From an uncultured Bacteroidales bacterium (GTDB lineage Bacteria; Bacteroidota; Bacteroidia; Bacteroidales; Paludibacteraceae), in the NCBI GenBank assembly GCA_900317885.1, contig ONIM01000009.1, positions 1-35,566 of the forward strand: a stretch of 35,566 nucleotides of DNA, in the 5' to 3' direction. Below the pieces are notes generated by a model. That model was not told the DNA's origin. It saw only the letters and a program-made list of their open reading frames with translations, and ran no database searches. How positions within the stretch are numbered: the stretch's first letter is position 1; each line of letters starts with the position of its first letter. Below are positions 14,554-23,268 of this stretch, piece by piece. Both the position numbers and the translations under genes were made by a program.

Positions 14554-15147
14554 ATGTTTTCCGAACGAGACACCAAAGGCCCGAGTTTGCGGAAGGGCTC
14601 CATCGAAGTGGTATGCGGATCGATGTTCTCCGGCAAGACCGAGGAACTCATCCGGCGTATGAAACGCGCGAAGTTTGCCAAACTGCGGGTAGAGATCTAC
14701 AAACCCGCTATCGATGTGCGCTATAGCGACGAGGATGTAGTCTCTCACGACCGCAATGTAATCCAATCCACGCCGGTGGACAGCAGCCAGAATATCCTGC
14801 TCATGGTCGATGACATCGACGTAGTAGGTATCGACGAGGCGCAGTTCTTCGATATGGGTATTGTGGAGGTATGCAAGCAGTTGGCAGATCGCGGAATCCG
14901 CGTCATCTGCGCCGGTCTGGATATGGATTTCAAGGGCGTTCCGTTCGGACCGATGCCGGCGCTGATGGCGATTGCCGATGATGTGTATAAGACCCATGCC
15001 ATCTGCGTGCACTGCGGCGATCTGGCGTATGTCAGCCATCGTCTCGTAGCTTCCGACAAGCGCGTCCTCTTAGGTGAGACGGACAGCTATGAACCCCTCT
15101 GCCGTGAATGCTACAACAAAGCCATCGCTTCCGAAGAAGCTAAATGA
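14554..15147 (+). CDS. tdk: Thymidine kinase, type II
   Basis: The product phosphorylates thymidine using ATP in the pyrimidine salvage pathway. The 197-residue protein has Walker A GSMFSGKT (22-29), the DEAQFF motif (from residue 94), the lasso-region GLDMDFKG, and a zinc site built from CVHC (about 152-155) and CREC (about 186-189). Length and motif order are normal. The stop overlaps the priA start by four bases (15144-15147), so the two are translationally coupled. Confidence 0.96.
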   Translation: MFSERDTKGPSLRKGSIEVVCGSMFSGKTEELIRRMKRAKFAKLRVEIYKPAIDVRYSDEDVVSHDRNVIQSTPVDSSQNILLMVDDIDVVGIDEAQFFDMGIVEVCKQLADRGIRVICAGLDMDFKGVPFGPMPALMAIADDVYKTHAICVHCGDLAYVSHRLVASDKRVLLGETDSYEPLCRECYNKAIASEEAK

Positions 15148-17153
15148 CTTACCTCGACGTCATATTACCCTTAGCCATCCGAGATTGTTATACCTATAGC
15201 GTCCCGGATGGCTTGTCTATACCTGCTCCGGGAACCAGAGTAATCGTTCCGCTGATGAAGAAAGAGGTGCGGGGTATCGTCCTGCGCGAGCATACGGAAC
15301 CTGTGGATGCCTCCTTTGCAACGAAGATCAAACCCCTTCTCTCTGTGAGCGACACGGCGCCGATGGTCTCCAAAGAGCAGTTAGCCCTATGGCAATGGAT
15401 GAGTGCGTATTACATGTGTACGCTCGGCGAGGTCATGGCTGCGGCGCTTCCTGCCGGATTAGACAAACGTCTCCTGGATCCCCCTAAACGCAGAAGAACG
15501 CATATCGCTCCCTATACCGGACCGATTGAACCGATGCATCCGCTGACCGCTGCGCAGCAGAAAAGTGCCGATGAAATCGAGCATTTCTGGTCCTCCGGTA
15601 AGCAGATCGTATTGCTGCATGGCGTTACTTCCTCCGGCAAGACGGATATCTATATTCATCTGATTGAGCAGCAGCTGGCGGCAGGGAAGAATATACTCTA
15701 TCTGGTACCGGAGATAGCCCTGACGACTCAACTGACTACTCGTCTTCAGCGGATTTTCGGCGGTCAACTGACAGTCTATCACAGTCGTTTTACCGACGCA
15801 GAACGAGAAGAACTCTATCATGCGTCGGCACGCACCGAACCGCATGTGGTCATCGGCGCGCGAAGCGCTATCTTTCTGCCGATTCCGAACATAGGCTTAG
15901 TAATCGTTGATGAAGAGCACGAGCCGAGTTACAAGCAGGCGGAACCCGATCCGCGCTACCACGCCCGCGCTGCGGCTATCGTGCTGGCGCAGGAGCATCA
16001 TGCAAACGTGCTCTTAGGTACGGCTACTCCCTCGATGGAATCGTACTATTTGGCACAAAAAGGGATGTATGGCTTAGTCTCGCTGACAGAGCGATACGGA
16101 GGAGTGGAACTACCGGATATTCATCTCATTGATCTGCGTCAGCAGTATAACCGCAAGGAGATGTACGGCCATTTCAGCGACCCGTTGGTCGCGCGAATAG
16201 GCGAGGTGTTGGCGGGCGGCAAACAGGTCATCCTCTTCCAGAACCGCCGCGGCTATGCGCCGCAGATCCAGTGCACTGCCTGCGGTCAGCCGCCGCGGTG
16301 CGTACAATGCGATGTGCCGATGACCTGGCATAAACGGGAGAATGAACTGCGATGCCATTATTGCGGCTACCACATGCCCGTGCCGGCGGTGTGTCCTACC
16401 TGCGGAGGCGAACTGAAAGCTATCGGGTTTGGTACCGAGCGGATAGAGGATGAGATTCAGACGCTCTTCCCCTCAGCACGCGTGCTCCGGATGGATCTGG
16501 ACACGACGCGCAACAGGTCTGCGTACCAGGATATCATCAATGCCTTTGCCAATCACGAATGCGATATTCTCGTCGGTACCCAGATGGTAACGAAAGGACT
16601 GCATTTCGATGACGTACGGCTGGTAGCGGTGCTGAACGCGGATCCGCTCTTTAACCAACCGGATTTCCGCGCCTATGAGCGGGCGTATCAGATGTTGGAG
16701 CAGGTGGCAGGCCGTGCCGGACGAAAAGGAGCGAAAGGCGAAGTAATCATCCAGAGTTTTGAGCCCCGGAATGTCGTTCTCGGTATGGTGCAGAATCATG
16801 ACTACGAAGCGCTCTATAACCATCAGATAGCGGAGCGGAAACTATTCAATTATCCTCCATTTTATCGGGTGATCCGTCTCCAACTGCGTGATCATAACGG
16901 CGTGCGTGTGCATCAGGCCGTGACGCAACTGCAAGGCTACCTCTCGCGCATCTTCGGTCCGCGCGTTTCGGGCGTGATCATTCCTGCGGTGGAGAAGATC
17001 CAAGCTTATACCATTAGAGAACTCACACTTCGTATCGAGCAAGGAGCAAACATGGCGGAAGCCAAACGCAGATTGAAGGAGGCAATCGATCAAGTTTGGT
17101 CGATTCCATCGGTAAAAAATGTAAAACTCATCGTGGACGTAGATCCGCAATAG
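15144..17153 (+). CDS. priA: Primosomal protein N' (PriA) replication-restart helicase
   Basis: PriA recognises stalled forks and reloads the replisome. The 669-residue protein has an N-terminal 3'BD-like domain, Walker A GVTSSGKT (about 160-167), DEEH box (about 256-259), a zinc module with cysteines between about 377 and 420 ([21 protein letters not shown]) and helicase motifs including GTQMVTKG and [10 protein letters not shown]. It is somewhat shorter than the E. coli enzyme (732) but all core motifs are present. It overlaps tdk by ATGA and is followed three bases later by the kinase gene. Confidence 0.96.
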   Translation: MTYLDVILPLAIRDCYTYSVPDGLSIPAPGTRVIVPLMKKEVRGIVLREHTEPVDASFATKIKPLLSVSDTAPMVSKEQLALWQWMSAYYMCTLGEVMAAALPAGLDKRLLDPPKRRRTHIAPYTGPIEPMHPLTAAQQKSADEIEHFWSSGKQIVLLHGVTSSGKTDIYIHLIEQQLAAGKNILYLVPEIALTTQLTTRLQRIFGGQLTVYHSRFTDAEREELYHASARTEPHVVIGARSAIFLPIPNIGLVIVDEEHEPSYKQAEPDPRYHARAAAIVLAQEHHANVLLGTATPSMESYYLAQKGMYGLVSLTERYGGVELPDIHLIDLRQQYNRKEMYGHFSDPLVARIGEVLAGGKQVILFQNRRGYAPQIQCTACGQPPRCVQCDVPMTWHKRENELRCHYCGYHMPVPAVCPTCGGELKAIGFGTERIEDEIQTLFPSARVLRMDLDTTRNRSAYQDIINAFANHECDILVGTQMVTKGLHFDDVRLVAVLNADPLFNQPDFRAYERAYQMLEQVAGRAGRKGAKGEVIIQSFEPRNVVLGMVQNHDYEALYNHQIAERKLFNYPPFYRVIRLQLRDHNGVRVHQAVTQLQGYLSRIFGPRVSGVIIPAVEKIQAYTIRELTLRIEQGANMAEAKRRLKEAIDQVWSIPSVKNVKLIVDVDPQ

Positions 17154-17156
17154 CGT

Positions 17157-18104
17157 ATGATAGAAGATTCAAAATGCCGGGTGGCATATATTAATGAGAT
17201 GATTGCTTCCGGACGTGCGGAGCAATTAGTGGCGGAAGGAGAGCAGTACCACGCAGATCAGCTGCGGCAGATAGCGCATGATATCTGTTCGCGGGAAAAG
17301 GTGCGCGTAGTGTTGATCGCAGGACCTTCCTCTTCGGGGAAGACCAGTACCAGTCATCGCTTGTGTCTGGAACTCTTGGCGCAAGGCAAACAGCCCGTGG
17401 CGCTGTCGCTGGATAACTGGTTTCTGGAGCAGGATCAGTTAGTGCCGGACAAGGACGGGAAGAAAGATTACGAGAGCGTCTATGCCCTGAACTTGGAGCA
17501 GTTGGATAAAGATCTGCGCGGACTGATAGCCGGTGAAGAGGTAGCGTTGCCGACCTTTAATTTCCTGACCGGCAAGCGCGAATACAACGGCGAGACCTTG
17601 CGCTTGGAGACAGAGACCATCCTGGTCATCGAAGGAATCCACGCGCTGAATCCCATCTTGACCGAACATATTGACGCGGCTTGCAAATACCGTATTTATG
17701 CGGCTCCGATGAGCCATGTGACCTTAGATGGCGAGCGATGGGTACCAACATACGTGAACCGTCTGTTACGCAGAATGAGTCGTGACTTGCGTACGCGCGG
17801 CAAGTCTCCTCAGGCTACCATCGCCCTATGGCCGTCTGTGATCGAAGGCGAAGCGCAATGGATTGAGCCGTTCAGGAATGAGGCGGACGCCTTCTTCGAT
17901 ACCGCTATGACATACGAACTATCCGCTATCCGGCTGACGGTAGAGACGGCGTTGCAGACCGTGCCGGCGGTAGCGGAAGAATATCAGATGGCGGAGCAGT
18001 TGCTGTACTTCCTCAGTTTTTTCGAGCCGCTGGAGGCTTCTTTCATACCACGAACCTCCATTCTGAGGGAGTTTATCGGTGGAAGTCAGTTCAATGTAGG
18101 ATAA
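17157..18104 (+). CDS. Uridine-kinase-like P-loop nucleoside kinase, short form
   Basis: The 315-residue protein matches the C-terminal kinase portion of the phosphoribulokinase/uridine kinase family widespread in Bacteroidetes. It has P-loop GPSSSGKTS (from about residue 56), SLDNWF, LPTFNFLTGKREY, VIEGIHALNP, and the signature end SILREFIGGSQF. The family members I recall are about 550 residues, with an N-terminal TGS/ThrRS-related half. That half is missing, and the upstream DNA is priA, so this is a naturally short form. ATG 17157 sits three bases after the priA stop. Substrate unverified. Confidence 0.85.
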   Translation: MIEDSKCRVAYINEMIASGRAEQLVAEGEQYHADQLRQIAHDICSREKVRVVLIAGPSSSGKTSTSHRLCLELLAQGKQPVALSLDNWFLEQDQLVPDKDGKKDYESVYALNLEQLDKDLRGLIAGEEVALPTFNFLTGKREYNGETLRLETETILVIEGIHALNPILTEHIDAACKYRIYAAPMSHVTLDGERWVPTYVNRLLRRMSRDLRTRGKSPQATIALWPSVIEGEAQWIEPFRNEADAFFDTAMTYELSAIRLTVETALQTVPAVAEEYQMAEQLLYFLSFFEPLEASFIPRTSILREFIGGSQFNVG

Positions 18105-18120
18105 AAAGAAGCTTTTTTTT
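18103..18120 (+). terminator. Weak A/T hairpin after the kinase gene
   Basis: AAAAAG and CTTTTTT flank a three-base loop and run into T residues. The stem is A/T only apart from one G-C pair, so termination is plausible but weak. Confidence 0.3.
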
Positions 18121-18139
18121 CAAAAAAATGCAAAAAAAT

Positions 18140-18170
18140 TTGCGTATGTCAAAAAAAAGCAGTACTTTTG
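18140..18170 (+). promoter_or_regulatory. Promoter of the tRNA gene
   Basis: TTG at 18140-18142 and TACTTTTG at 18163-18170, 20 bases apart. The element shares GCGTATGTCA, an A-run and AGTAC with the promoter at 20429-20459. Confidence 0.85.
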
Positions 18171-18198
18171 CAGCCGCTTTCGTTCAAAACGAGGTGTT

Positions 18199-18272
18199 GG
18201 CGGGATAGCTCAGCTGGTTAGAGCGCATGATTCATAATCATGAGGTCCCCAGTTCAATCCTGGGTCCCGCTA
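18199..18272 (+). tRNA. tRNA-Met (anticodon CAU)
   Basis: The 74-base cloverleaf has a 7-bp acceptor stem (GGCGGGA with TCCCGCT, outer G-T), a D-arm with AGCTCAGCTGGTTAGAGC, a 5-bp anticodon stem around TTCATAA (anticodon CAU at loop centre) and a T-arm with GTTCAATCC. CCA is not encoded. CAU could also be the lysidine-modified tRNA-Ile2. Elongator Met is favoured by overall resemblance but not proven. It is a single-gene unit with its own promoter and terminator. Confidence 0.9.
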
Positions 18273-18273
18273 C

Positions 18274-18308
18274 AAGAGAGGCAGCCATTTGGCTGCCTCT
18301 CTTCTTTT
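18274..18308 (+). terminator. Terminator of the tRNA, overlapping the metG stop
   Basis: A 12-bp perfect stem (AGAGAGGCAGCC with GGCTGCCTCTCT) closes an ATTT loop and is followed by TCTTTTAT. The hairpin touches the minus-strand metG stop codon, so it probably serves both convergent transcripts. Confidence 0.85.
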
Positions 18309-20382
18309 ATCCCACTTGTGCGCCATTATGGACGGACGCAGAGACGGTGGTGACGACGAGTTTGCCGTCTGCATCCACTGCGGAGAGAATCATTCCTTGG
18401 GATTCAATACCCATCATTTTCCGCGGCGGGAAGTTCGCGATGAAGAGGACCTGTTTGCCTACGAGGACGGACGGGTCAGGATAACTCTGCGCAATACCGG
18501 AGAGAATCGTGCGTCCTCCCATACCGTCATCCAACTTAAATTGCAGCAGCCGATCTGACTTTTTCACATTCGTACATTCCAGCACGGTAGCTACGCGGAT
18601 GTCATTCTTGTCGAATTCATCGATGTTTGTGTCCGCTTTGATGGGTTCCGGACGCCAGTTCTTGAGAGCCTCGGCTTTGGCGGCTTCTTCGTTCTCGCGT
18701 TTGATGCGCTCCAGACGATCGAGTTGTGCCTGAATGGCGGCGTCTTCGATCTTCTCAAAAAGCAGGGAGACTTCGCCTAATTGCTGACCTTCTTTCAGCA
18801 TATCAATGCGACCCAGATCATCCCATCCGAAGGATGCGTCCAGCTGCAGCATGGCTTTCAGTTTCTCGGAGCTGAACGGCAGGAAGGGCTCAAAGGCAAG
18901 AGACAGGTTCGCTGCGATTTGCAATGCTACATGAAGCACGGTCGCCGTGCGGGTCATGTCGGTCTTGGCGAGTTTCCAAGGCTCGGTGTCAGCGAGGTAC
19001 TTATTACCGATACGGGCGAGGTTCATCGCCTCTTTCTGCGCCTCGCGGAACTTGAAGTTATTGAGCAGATCCTCAAGGGTAGCCTTCACATTCTTGAACT
19101 CCTCGATGGTCGCCTTGTCGTATTCGTTCAGTTCTCCGCACGCAGGCACGCGTCCTTCGAAATACTTACCCGTGAGCACGAGCGCGCGATTGACAAAATT
19201 GCCGTAGATAGCCACCAACTCGTTGTTGTTGCGGGCCTGGAAATCCGCCCAGGTGAAGTCGTTGTCCTTGGTCTCCGGGGCGTTGGCGGTGAGCACATAG
19301 CGGAGGACATCCTGTTTGCCGGGGAAATCCTCGAGGTACTCATTGAGCCAGACAGCCCAGTTGCGGGATGTGGAGATCTTGTCGCCCTCCAGGTTGAGGA
19401 ACTCGTTGGAGGGTACATTATCCGGCAGGTTGTAACCTTGCGCTTTGAGCATCGCGGGGAAGACGATACAGTGGAAAACGATGTTGTCTTTTCCGATGAA
19501 ATGGATCATTCTTGTATCTTCTTGCTTCCACCATTTCTGCCAATTGCCGTATTTCTGTGGCTGCGCTTTGCAAAGCTCGATGGTATTGGATATATATCCG
19601 ATCGGGGCGTCGAACCATACGTACAGCACTTTTCCTTCCGCTCCTTCTACAGGTACCGGGATACCCCAGTCGAGGTCACGGGTGACGGCACGGGGTTTGA
19701 GACCTCCGTCGAGCCAGGACTTACACTGGCCATAGACGTTCGGCCGCCATTCCTTGTGATTATTGAGGATCCAGTCCTCCAGCCATGCCTGGTATTGGTC
19801 GAGAGGCAGATACCAGTGTTTGGTAGCTTTCTTGGCGAGCGCGTTTCCGGTCTCGGCGTTGTAAGGATTGATGAGCTCGTCCGGCGAAAGGGTAGCGCCG
19901 CATTTCTCGCATTGGTCGCCATAGGCGCCTAACGAGTGACAACGCGGACACTCGCCGCGGATATTACGGTCGGTCAGGAAGTGCCCGGTCTCGGGGTCGT
20001 AAAACTGCTCGGAGGTCTCCTCCACGAACTGGCCGGCATCGTACATAGCCCGGAAATAATCCGAAGCGAACTGATGATGCGTCTCCGAAGTCGTACGGGA
20101 GTAGATATCAAACGAGATACCGAACTCCGCAAACGAGCGCTTGATCAACTCGTGGTATCGATCTACGACCTGCTGGGTAGTAATACCTTCTTTCCGCGCG
20201 CGGATAGTAACCGGCACGCCGTGTTCATCACTACCGCAAACGAAAAGCGTTTCTTTTCCTTTCAAACGCAGATATCGCGCATAGATATCCGCGGGAACGT
20301 ACACTCCGGCGAGGTGGCCGATATGCACGGGACCGTTCGCATAAGGGAGTGCTGCTGTGATTAAAGTGCGATTAAATGCCAT
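18307..20382 (-). CDS. metG: Methionyl-tRNA synthetase
   Basis: The enzyme charges tRNA-Met with methionine. The 691-residue class I synthetase has HIGH at about 20-23 (in [12 protein letters not shown]), a zinc insertion with CPRC and CEKC pairs, a KISTS variant of KMSKS at about 333, and a C-terminal EMAP/Trbp111-type tRNA-binding domain (about 590-691). Length is normal for the Bacteroidetes form. The frame continues upstream to 20484, but the family N-terminus ([17 protein letters not shown]) fixes the start at 20382. Promoter elements are seen at 20531-20561 (strong, distal) and a TACATTTG at 20403-20410 (proximal, no -33). It is convergent with the tRNA gene. Confidence 0.97.
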   Translation of the reverse strand: MAFNRTLITAALPYANGPVHIGHLAGVYVPADIYARYLRLKGKETLFVCGSDEHGVPVTIRARKEGITTQQVVDRYHELIKRSFAEFGISFDIYSRTTSETHHQFASDYFRAMYDAGQFVEETSEQFYDPETGHFLTDRNIRGECPRCHSLGAYGDQCEKCGATLSPDELINPYNAETGNALAKKATKHWYLPLDQYQAWLEDWILNNHKEWRPNVYGQCKSWLDGGLKPRAVTRDLDWGIPVPVEGAEGKVLYVWFDAPIGYISNTIELCKAQPQKYGNWQKWWKQEDTRMIHFIGKDNIVFHCIVFPAMLKAQGYNLPDNVPSNEFLNLEGDKISTSRNWAVWLNEYLEDFPGKQDVLRYVLTANAPETKDNDFTWADFQARNNNELVAIYGNFVNRALVLTGKYFEGRVPACGELNEYDKATIEEFKNVKATLEDLLNNFKFREAQKEAMNLARIGNKYLADTEPWKLAKTDMTRTATVLHVALQIAANLSLAFEPFLPFSSEKLKAMLQLDASFGWDDLGRIDMLKEGQQLGEVSLLFEKIEDAAIQAQLDRLERIKRENEEAAKAEALKNWRPEPIKADTNIDEFDKNDIRVATVLECTNVKKSDRLLQFKLDDGMGGRTILSGIAQSYPDPSVLVGKQVLFIANFPPRKMMGIESQGMILSAVDADGKLVVTTVSASVHNGAQVG

Positions 20383-20428
20383 ATTTTGTGTAATTTTTAG
20401 TCCAAATGTAAAAAAAAACGTAAATTTT

Positions 20429-20459
20429 TTGCGTATGTCAAAAAAAAATAGTACTTTTG
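20429..20459 (+). promoter_or_regulatory. Promoter of the outer-membrane protein gene
   Basis: TTG at 20429-20431 and TACTTTTG at 20452-20459 with a 20-base spacer. Nearly the same sequence as the tRNA promoter. It implies a leader of about 80 bases before ATG 20549. Confidence 0.85.
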
Positions 20460-20530
20460 CGACCGCAAAACGTTTATGTACCAAACGCTAATGTATCGTG
20501 CCGTATTTGTGGCTTGTTCAAAATCGGCTG

Positions 20531-20561
20531 CAAAGGTACGAAAAAAAAATGAAAAATACAA
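20531..20561 (-). promoter_or_regulatory. Distal metG promoter, inside the start of the divergent gene
   Basis: On the minus strand, TTG (20561-20559) and TACCTTTG (20538-20531) are 20 bases apart. The -33 element lies within the first codons of the plus-strand gene at 20549, and the start point lies beyond the plus promoter, so the two leaders overlap in antisense. Confidence 0.7.
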
Positions 20562-21622
20562 ATAAAACAGTGAAAAAACATCTTTCATACTGGGTTTTAC
20601 TTCTCACGGTGCTCTTCAGCGGTGCGGTGAACGCCAAGGTAAACAACTATGTCGGCGCATATGCTAATGTAGGCGAATGGACCTTACTTCCGTCCCAGAG
20701 TAATTATGGCCCGAGTTTCGGTGTAGCCGGCGGTGCAGGTTTCTTATACGAGTTGCAGGCCGGCGGTACGTATAGTCCGACGAGGTTCCTTTTCGACGTA
20801 GGAGTAGGTGCGCAGGGCGGAATGACGAGTTATATCCAGTCGAGTAATATGACGGAGCCTCTCCCGGGAGTGCAGACGGACCTGGATGGCGACCCGTTCA
20901 CGTATATCTATGAGATCCAGGATCGGCATGACCAGTATAATAACCTGGCGGTTCAGGTGCCGATTATGATTGGTGTCCAGCATCGCAAGTTCTATATGTT
21001 AGCCGGCGTGAAAGTGGGAGCGAATGTGTTGACCCGCGCGCATTCGACGGCTATCGTGAATACCTTCGGCCGTTACCAGGATCCGAATAATAAGTTGATT
21101 TTCGATGATTTCCGCAATATGCCGGAGTACCAGTTCTTCGACGGCTATCAGTTGAAAGGTAGCGCGAAGGCGAGTCTTGGAATGAATGTGGATCTGAGTT
21201 TCGAGATCGGAGGTCGTCTGGGTCAGGTATATGACGCGGTAGGCTACGACGTACCGAAACGTAAGATAGAGTACCGCTTGGCAGCGTTTGTGGATTACGG
21301 TCTCTTGGATATCCATACCAATCGCGACCTGCGCGGTATCGTGATGCCGGAGGGCTATAACGTAGGCGCTACTTCGCCGGTATATAACACTACCTCGATG
21401 ATTGATAACCTGCAGGTAAACGATATCATGTCCACCCAGACGGTGAACGCAGACGGCACGACGCAGCCGTTTGCCAAATCGGTGAATAGCCTGATGGTGG
21501 GAATCAAGTTTACGGTACTCTTCCAGTTACCGGAGCCGGGCCAGTGCGTGATCTGCCGCGATGCGTACGGTAGTTCAATTCGCCGGCGCGGTGGCAGCCG
21601 AGGAATGAAGTACGAGGAATAA
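20549..21622 (+). CDS. Outer-membrane beta-barrel protein of unknown role
   Basis: The 357-residue protein has a signal peptide (about 1-27, cut near VNA-KV). It is followed by repeated amphipathic strands with Gly/aromatic patterns (VGAYANVGEW, FLFDVGVGAQGGM, FYMLAGVKVGANVL, VDLSFEIGGRLGQ, FAKSVNSLMVGIKFTVLFQL), as in small Bacteroidetes beta-barrels. The C-terminal tail (about 335-357) is unusual, with CVIC and an Arg/Gly-rich stretch. A GTG at 20498 opens the frame earlier, but ATG 20549 begins the signal peptide. The last 48 bases overlap the convergent cdaA gene. The exact family (PorT-like or other) is not settled. Confidence 0.75.
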   Translation: MKNTNKTVKKHLSYWVLLLTVLFSGAVNAKVNNYVGAYANVGEWTLLPSQSNYGPSFGVAGGAGFLYELQAGGTYSPTRFLFDVGVGAQGGMTSYIQSSNMTEPLPGVQTDLDGDPFTYIYEIQDRHDQYNNLAVQVPIMIGVQHRKFYMLAGVKVGANVLTRAHSTAIVNTFGRYQDPNNKLIFDDFRNMPEYQFFDGYQLKGSAKASLGMNVDLSFEIGGRLGQVYDAVGYDVPKRKIEYRLAAFVDYGLLDIHTNRDLRGIVMPEGYNVGATSPVYNTTSMIDNLQVNDIMSTQTVNADGTTQPFAKSVNSLMVGIKFTVLFQLPEPGQCVICRDAYGSSIRRRGGSRGMKYEE

Positions 21623-22360
21623 ATCATCCTCTTTTACCTCTCGTATCTCGCCGGCTTCGGCGACGGAGATATGACCTGTTTCTTCCGACACCACAATACA
21701 TGTGGCGTCGGATTTTTCTGTCAGGCCCAGCGCAGCGCGGTGGCGCAGACCGTAATGGAGAGGGATGTTCTGGTTCTTGCTGACGGGCAGGATGCAAGCC
21801 GCGGCAAGCATCTTCCCGTCGCGGATAACGAGCGCGCCGTCATGGAGAGGCGTATTCTTGAAGAATATATTCTCAATCAGTCGCGCGGAGACTTGTGCGT
21901 CCAGCCGCTCACCGGTATCCACGATCTCCTTGAGACTGCTTCCTCCCGCGAGGACGATAAGGGCACCGGTCTTAGTAGAAGCCATATGGCGGCAGGCTTG
22001 AGTGATCTCCAATATCTGCTGTCGCGAACCGGCATCTTCGGTAGCAGCCGAGGGACGGAAGATCTTCCACGACGAGAAACGCGAACCGATCCGGTAGAAG
22101 AACATACGTATCTCTTCTTGGAAAATGACAATCAGCGCGATTGCTCCCACCGAGATGATACGGTCGAAAAGCGCGCCCGTAAGGTCCAGATGGAATACAA
22201 AACTGACGAGAAACCAGACCAGGATAAATGCCAAAATACCCCAGAAGAGGTTTGCGGCACCGGTCTTACGCAGCAGCCGGTAGGTATAATAAAGGATACC
22301 TGCTACGAGCAGGATATCGATTATATCTTTAAACCCGAATGAAAAAGCCAGAAATTGCAT
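21575..22360 (-). CDS. cdaA: Diadenylate cyclase (CdaA/DacA type)
   Basis: The enzyme makes the second messenger c-di-AMP from two ATP at the inner membrane. The 261-residue protein has three N-terminal hydrophobic helices (about 10-80) and a DAC domain with HDGALVI (DGA motif) and LRHRAALG (RHR motif), both intact. It lies 11 bases downstream of folP, in the same direction, forming a folP-cdaA pair familiar from Bacteroidetes. Its C-terminus (HSSAATAPAN) is encoded opposite the Arg/Gly-rich tail of the convergent outer-membrane protein gene. Confidence 0.95.
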   Translation of the reverse strand: MQFLAFSFGFKDIIDILLVAGILYYTYRLLRKTGAANLFWGILAFILVWFLVSFVFHLDLTGALFDRIISVGAIALIVIFQEEIRMFFYRIGSRFSSWKIFRPSAATEDAGSRQQILEITQACRHMASTKTGALIVLAGGSSLKEIVDTGERLDAQVSARLIENIFFKNTPLHDGALVIRDGKMLAAACILPVSKNQNIPLHYGLRHRAALGLTEKSDATCIVVSEETGHISVAEAGEIREVKEDDLFLVLHSSAATAPAN

Positions 22361-22371
22361 ATATCTATATT

Positions 22372-23094
22372 TTATTCAGTTAATAGTGTATATATATATC
22401 GCGTGCGCGCGGTAGGCGCTACGTCATGCGTGCGCAAGATGGTGGCGCCGTGGAAGAGGGCGTATAGTTGTAGCGCCTGCGTAGCCTCCAGGCACGTCTC
22501 CGGCGTGAGGCCAAGCGGTTTGTACACCATCGATTTGCGGCTAACACCGACGAGGATAGGGAGGTTATATTGCTTAAGGTCTTCCATCGACCGCATGCAG
22601 GCATAGTCGCGTTCAGGCGAGCCGATGAATCCGAATCCCGGGTCGAGAATAAGCCGGATGTCGGCTAAGTGCGGCAGGGTATCCGCGATATTCAGATTCC
22701 CCCGGAGGGTCCAGACGTACGGCGCCTGATAATCCCGAACCAGCGAATACATAGCTTCGTTTCCTCCGGATATATCGTTGATGATTATCTCTCCGAAATC
22801 CTCCAGCGCTCGCCGGGCTATCTCCGGCCGGAAGGTATCGAGCGACAGCTGCGCTTGCGGCAGAGCCTCCCGGATAGCTCCGAGAGCCGGGGCTAATCGT
22901 GCCCATTCGGTTTCGGAGTCCACAGGGGTGCTGTTAGGTCTGGTAGAGCAGGCTCCGATATCGAGAATATCCGCCCCGTCTTCAATCGCTTTTCTCGCCC
23001 ACGCTACGATGCGATTCGTATCGACATTTTTGTCGGTTGACATCAATCGTGAACCGGCATAGAAACTATCCGGCGTCACATTCCCTATGGCCAT
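22372..23094 (-). CDS. folP: Dihydropteroate synthase
   Basis: The enzyme joins p-aminobenzoate to dihydropterin pyrophosphate in folate synthesis and is the sulfonamide target. Motifs are NVTPDSFY at the N-terminus, DIGACSTRPNS (the pterin/pABA loop), SLDTFRPE, NDISGG, LILDPGFGF, VGVSRKS and THDV at the end. The frame remains open to 23136, but a minus-strand TACTTTTG at 23121-23114 would place the transcription start near 23108, so ATG 23094 (240 residues) is preferred. GTG 23107-23109 is an alternative that adds five residues. The N-terminus is shorter than in E. coli FolP. Confidence 0.92.
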   Translation of the reverse strand: MAIGNVTPDSFYAGSRLMSTDKNVDTNRIVAWARKAIEDGADILDIGACSTRPNSTPVDSETEWARLAPALGAIREALPQAQLSLDTFRPEIARRALEDFGEIIINDISGGNEAMYSLVRDYQAPYVWTLRGNLNIADTLPHLADIRLILDPGFGFIGSPERDYACMRSMEDLKQYNLPILVGVSRKSMVYKPLGLTPETCLEATQALQLYALFHGATILRTHDVAPTARTRYIYTLLTE

Positions 23095-23113
23095 AATTTG
23101 CGCTTTCACGCTA

Positions 23114-23121
23114 CAAAAGTA
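23114..23121 (-). promoter_or_regulatory. -7 element of folP-cdaA
   Basis: TACTTTTG on the minus strand, preceded by AAAAAAGCAG exactly as in the dtd and tRNA promoters. No TTG occurs at 20 bases. Confidence 0.55.
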
Positions 23122-23192
23122 CTGCTTTTTTAGCAAATAATTGACGTTTTTGGTAAAAAAATGCGTTTTTTTTTCATTTTTTGTCCAAAAGT

Positions 23193-23224
23193 TTGGTTTT
23201 TATGAGAAAAAATGTGTATCTTTG
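23193..23224 (+). promoter_or_regulatory. Promoter of the gldJ-like gene
   Basis: TTG at 23193-23195 and TATCTTTG at 23217-23224 with a 21-base spacer, 44 bases before ATG 23269. Confidence 0.75.
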
Positions 23225-23268
23225 CAGGCTGAAACGTGTGCACATATATTAAACACATCAAAAATAAT

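Noticed and set aside
18199-18272. tRNA as an integration site for the island
   Set aside because: The tRNA lies almost 5 kb beyond the right repeat, with conserved housekeeping genes in between and no copy of its 3' end near either island boundary.
18781-19932. 383-codon open frame on the plus strand
   Set aside because: Complement of metG, whose motifs are complete. The product has no recognisable domain.
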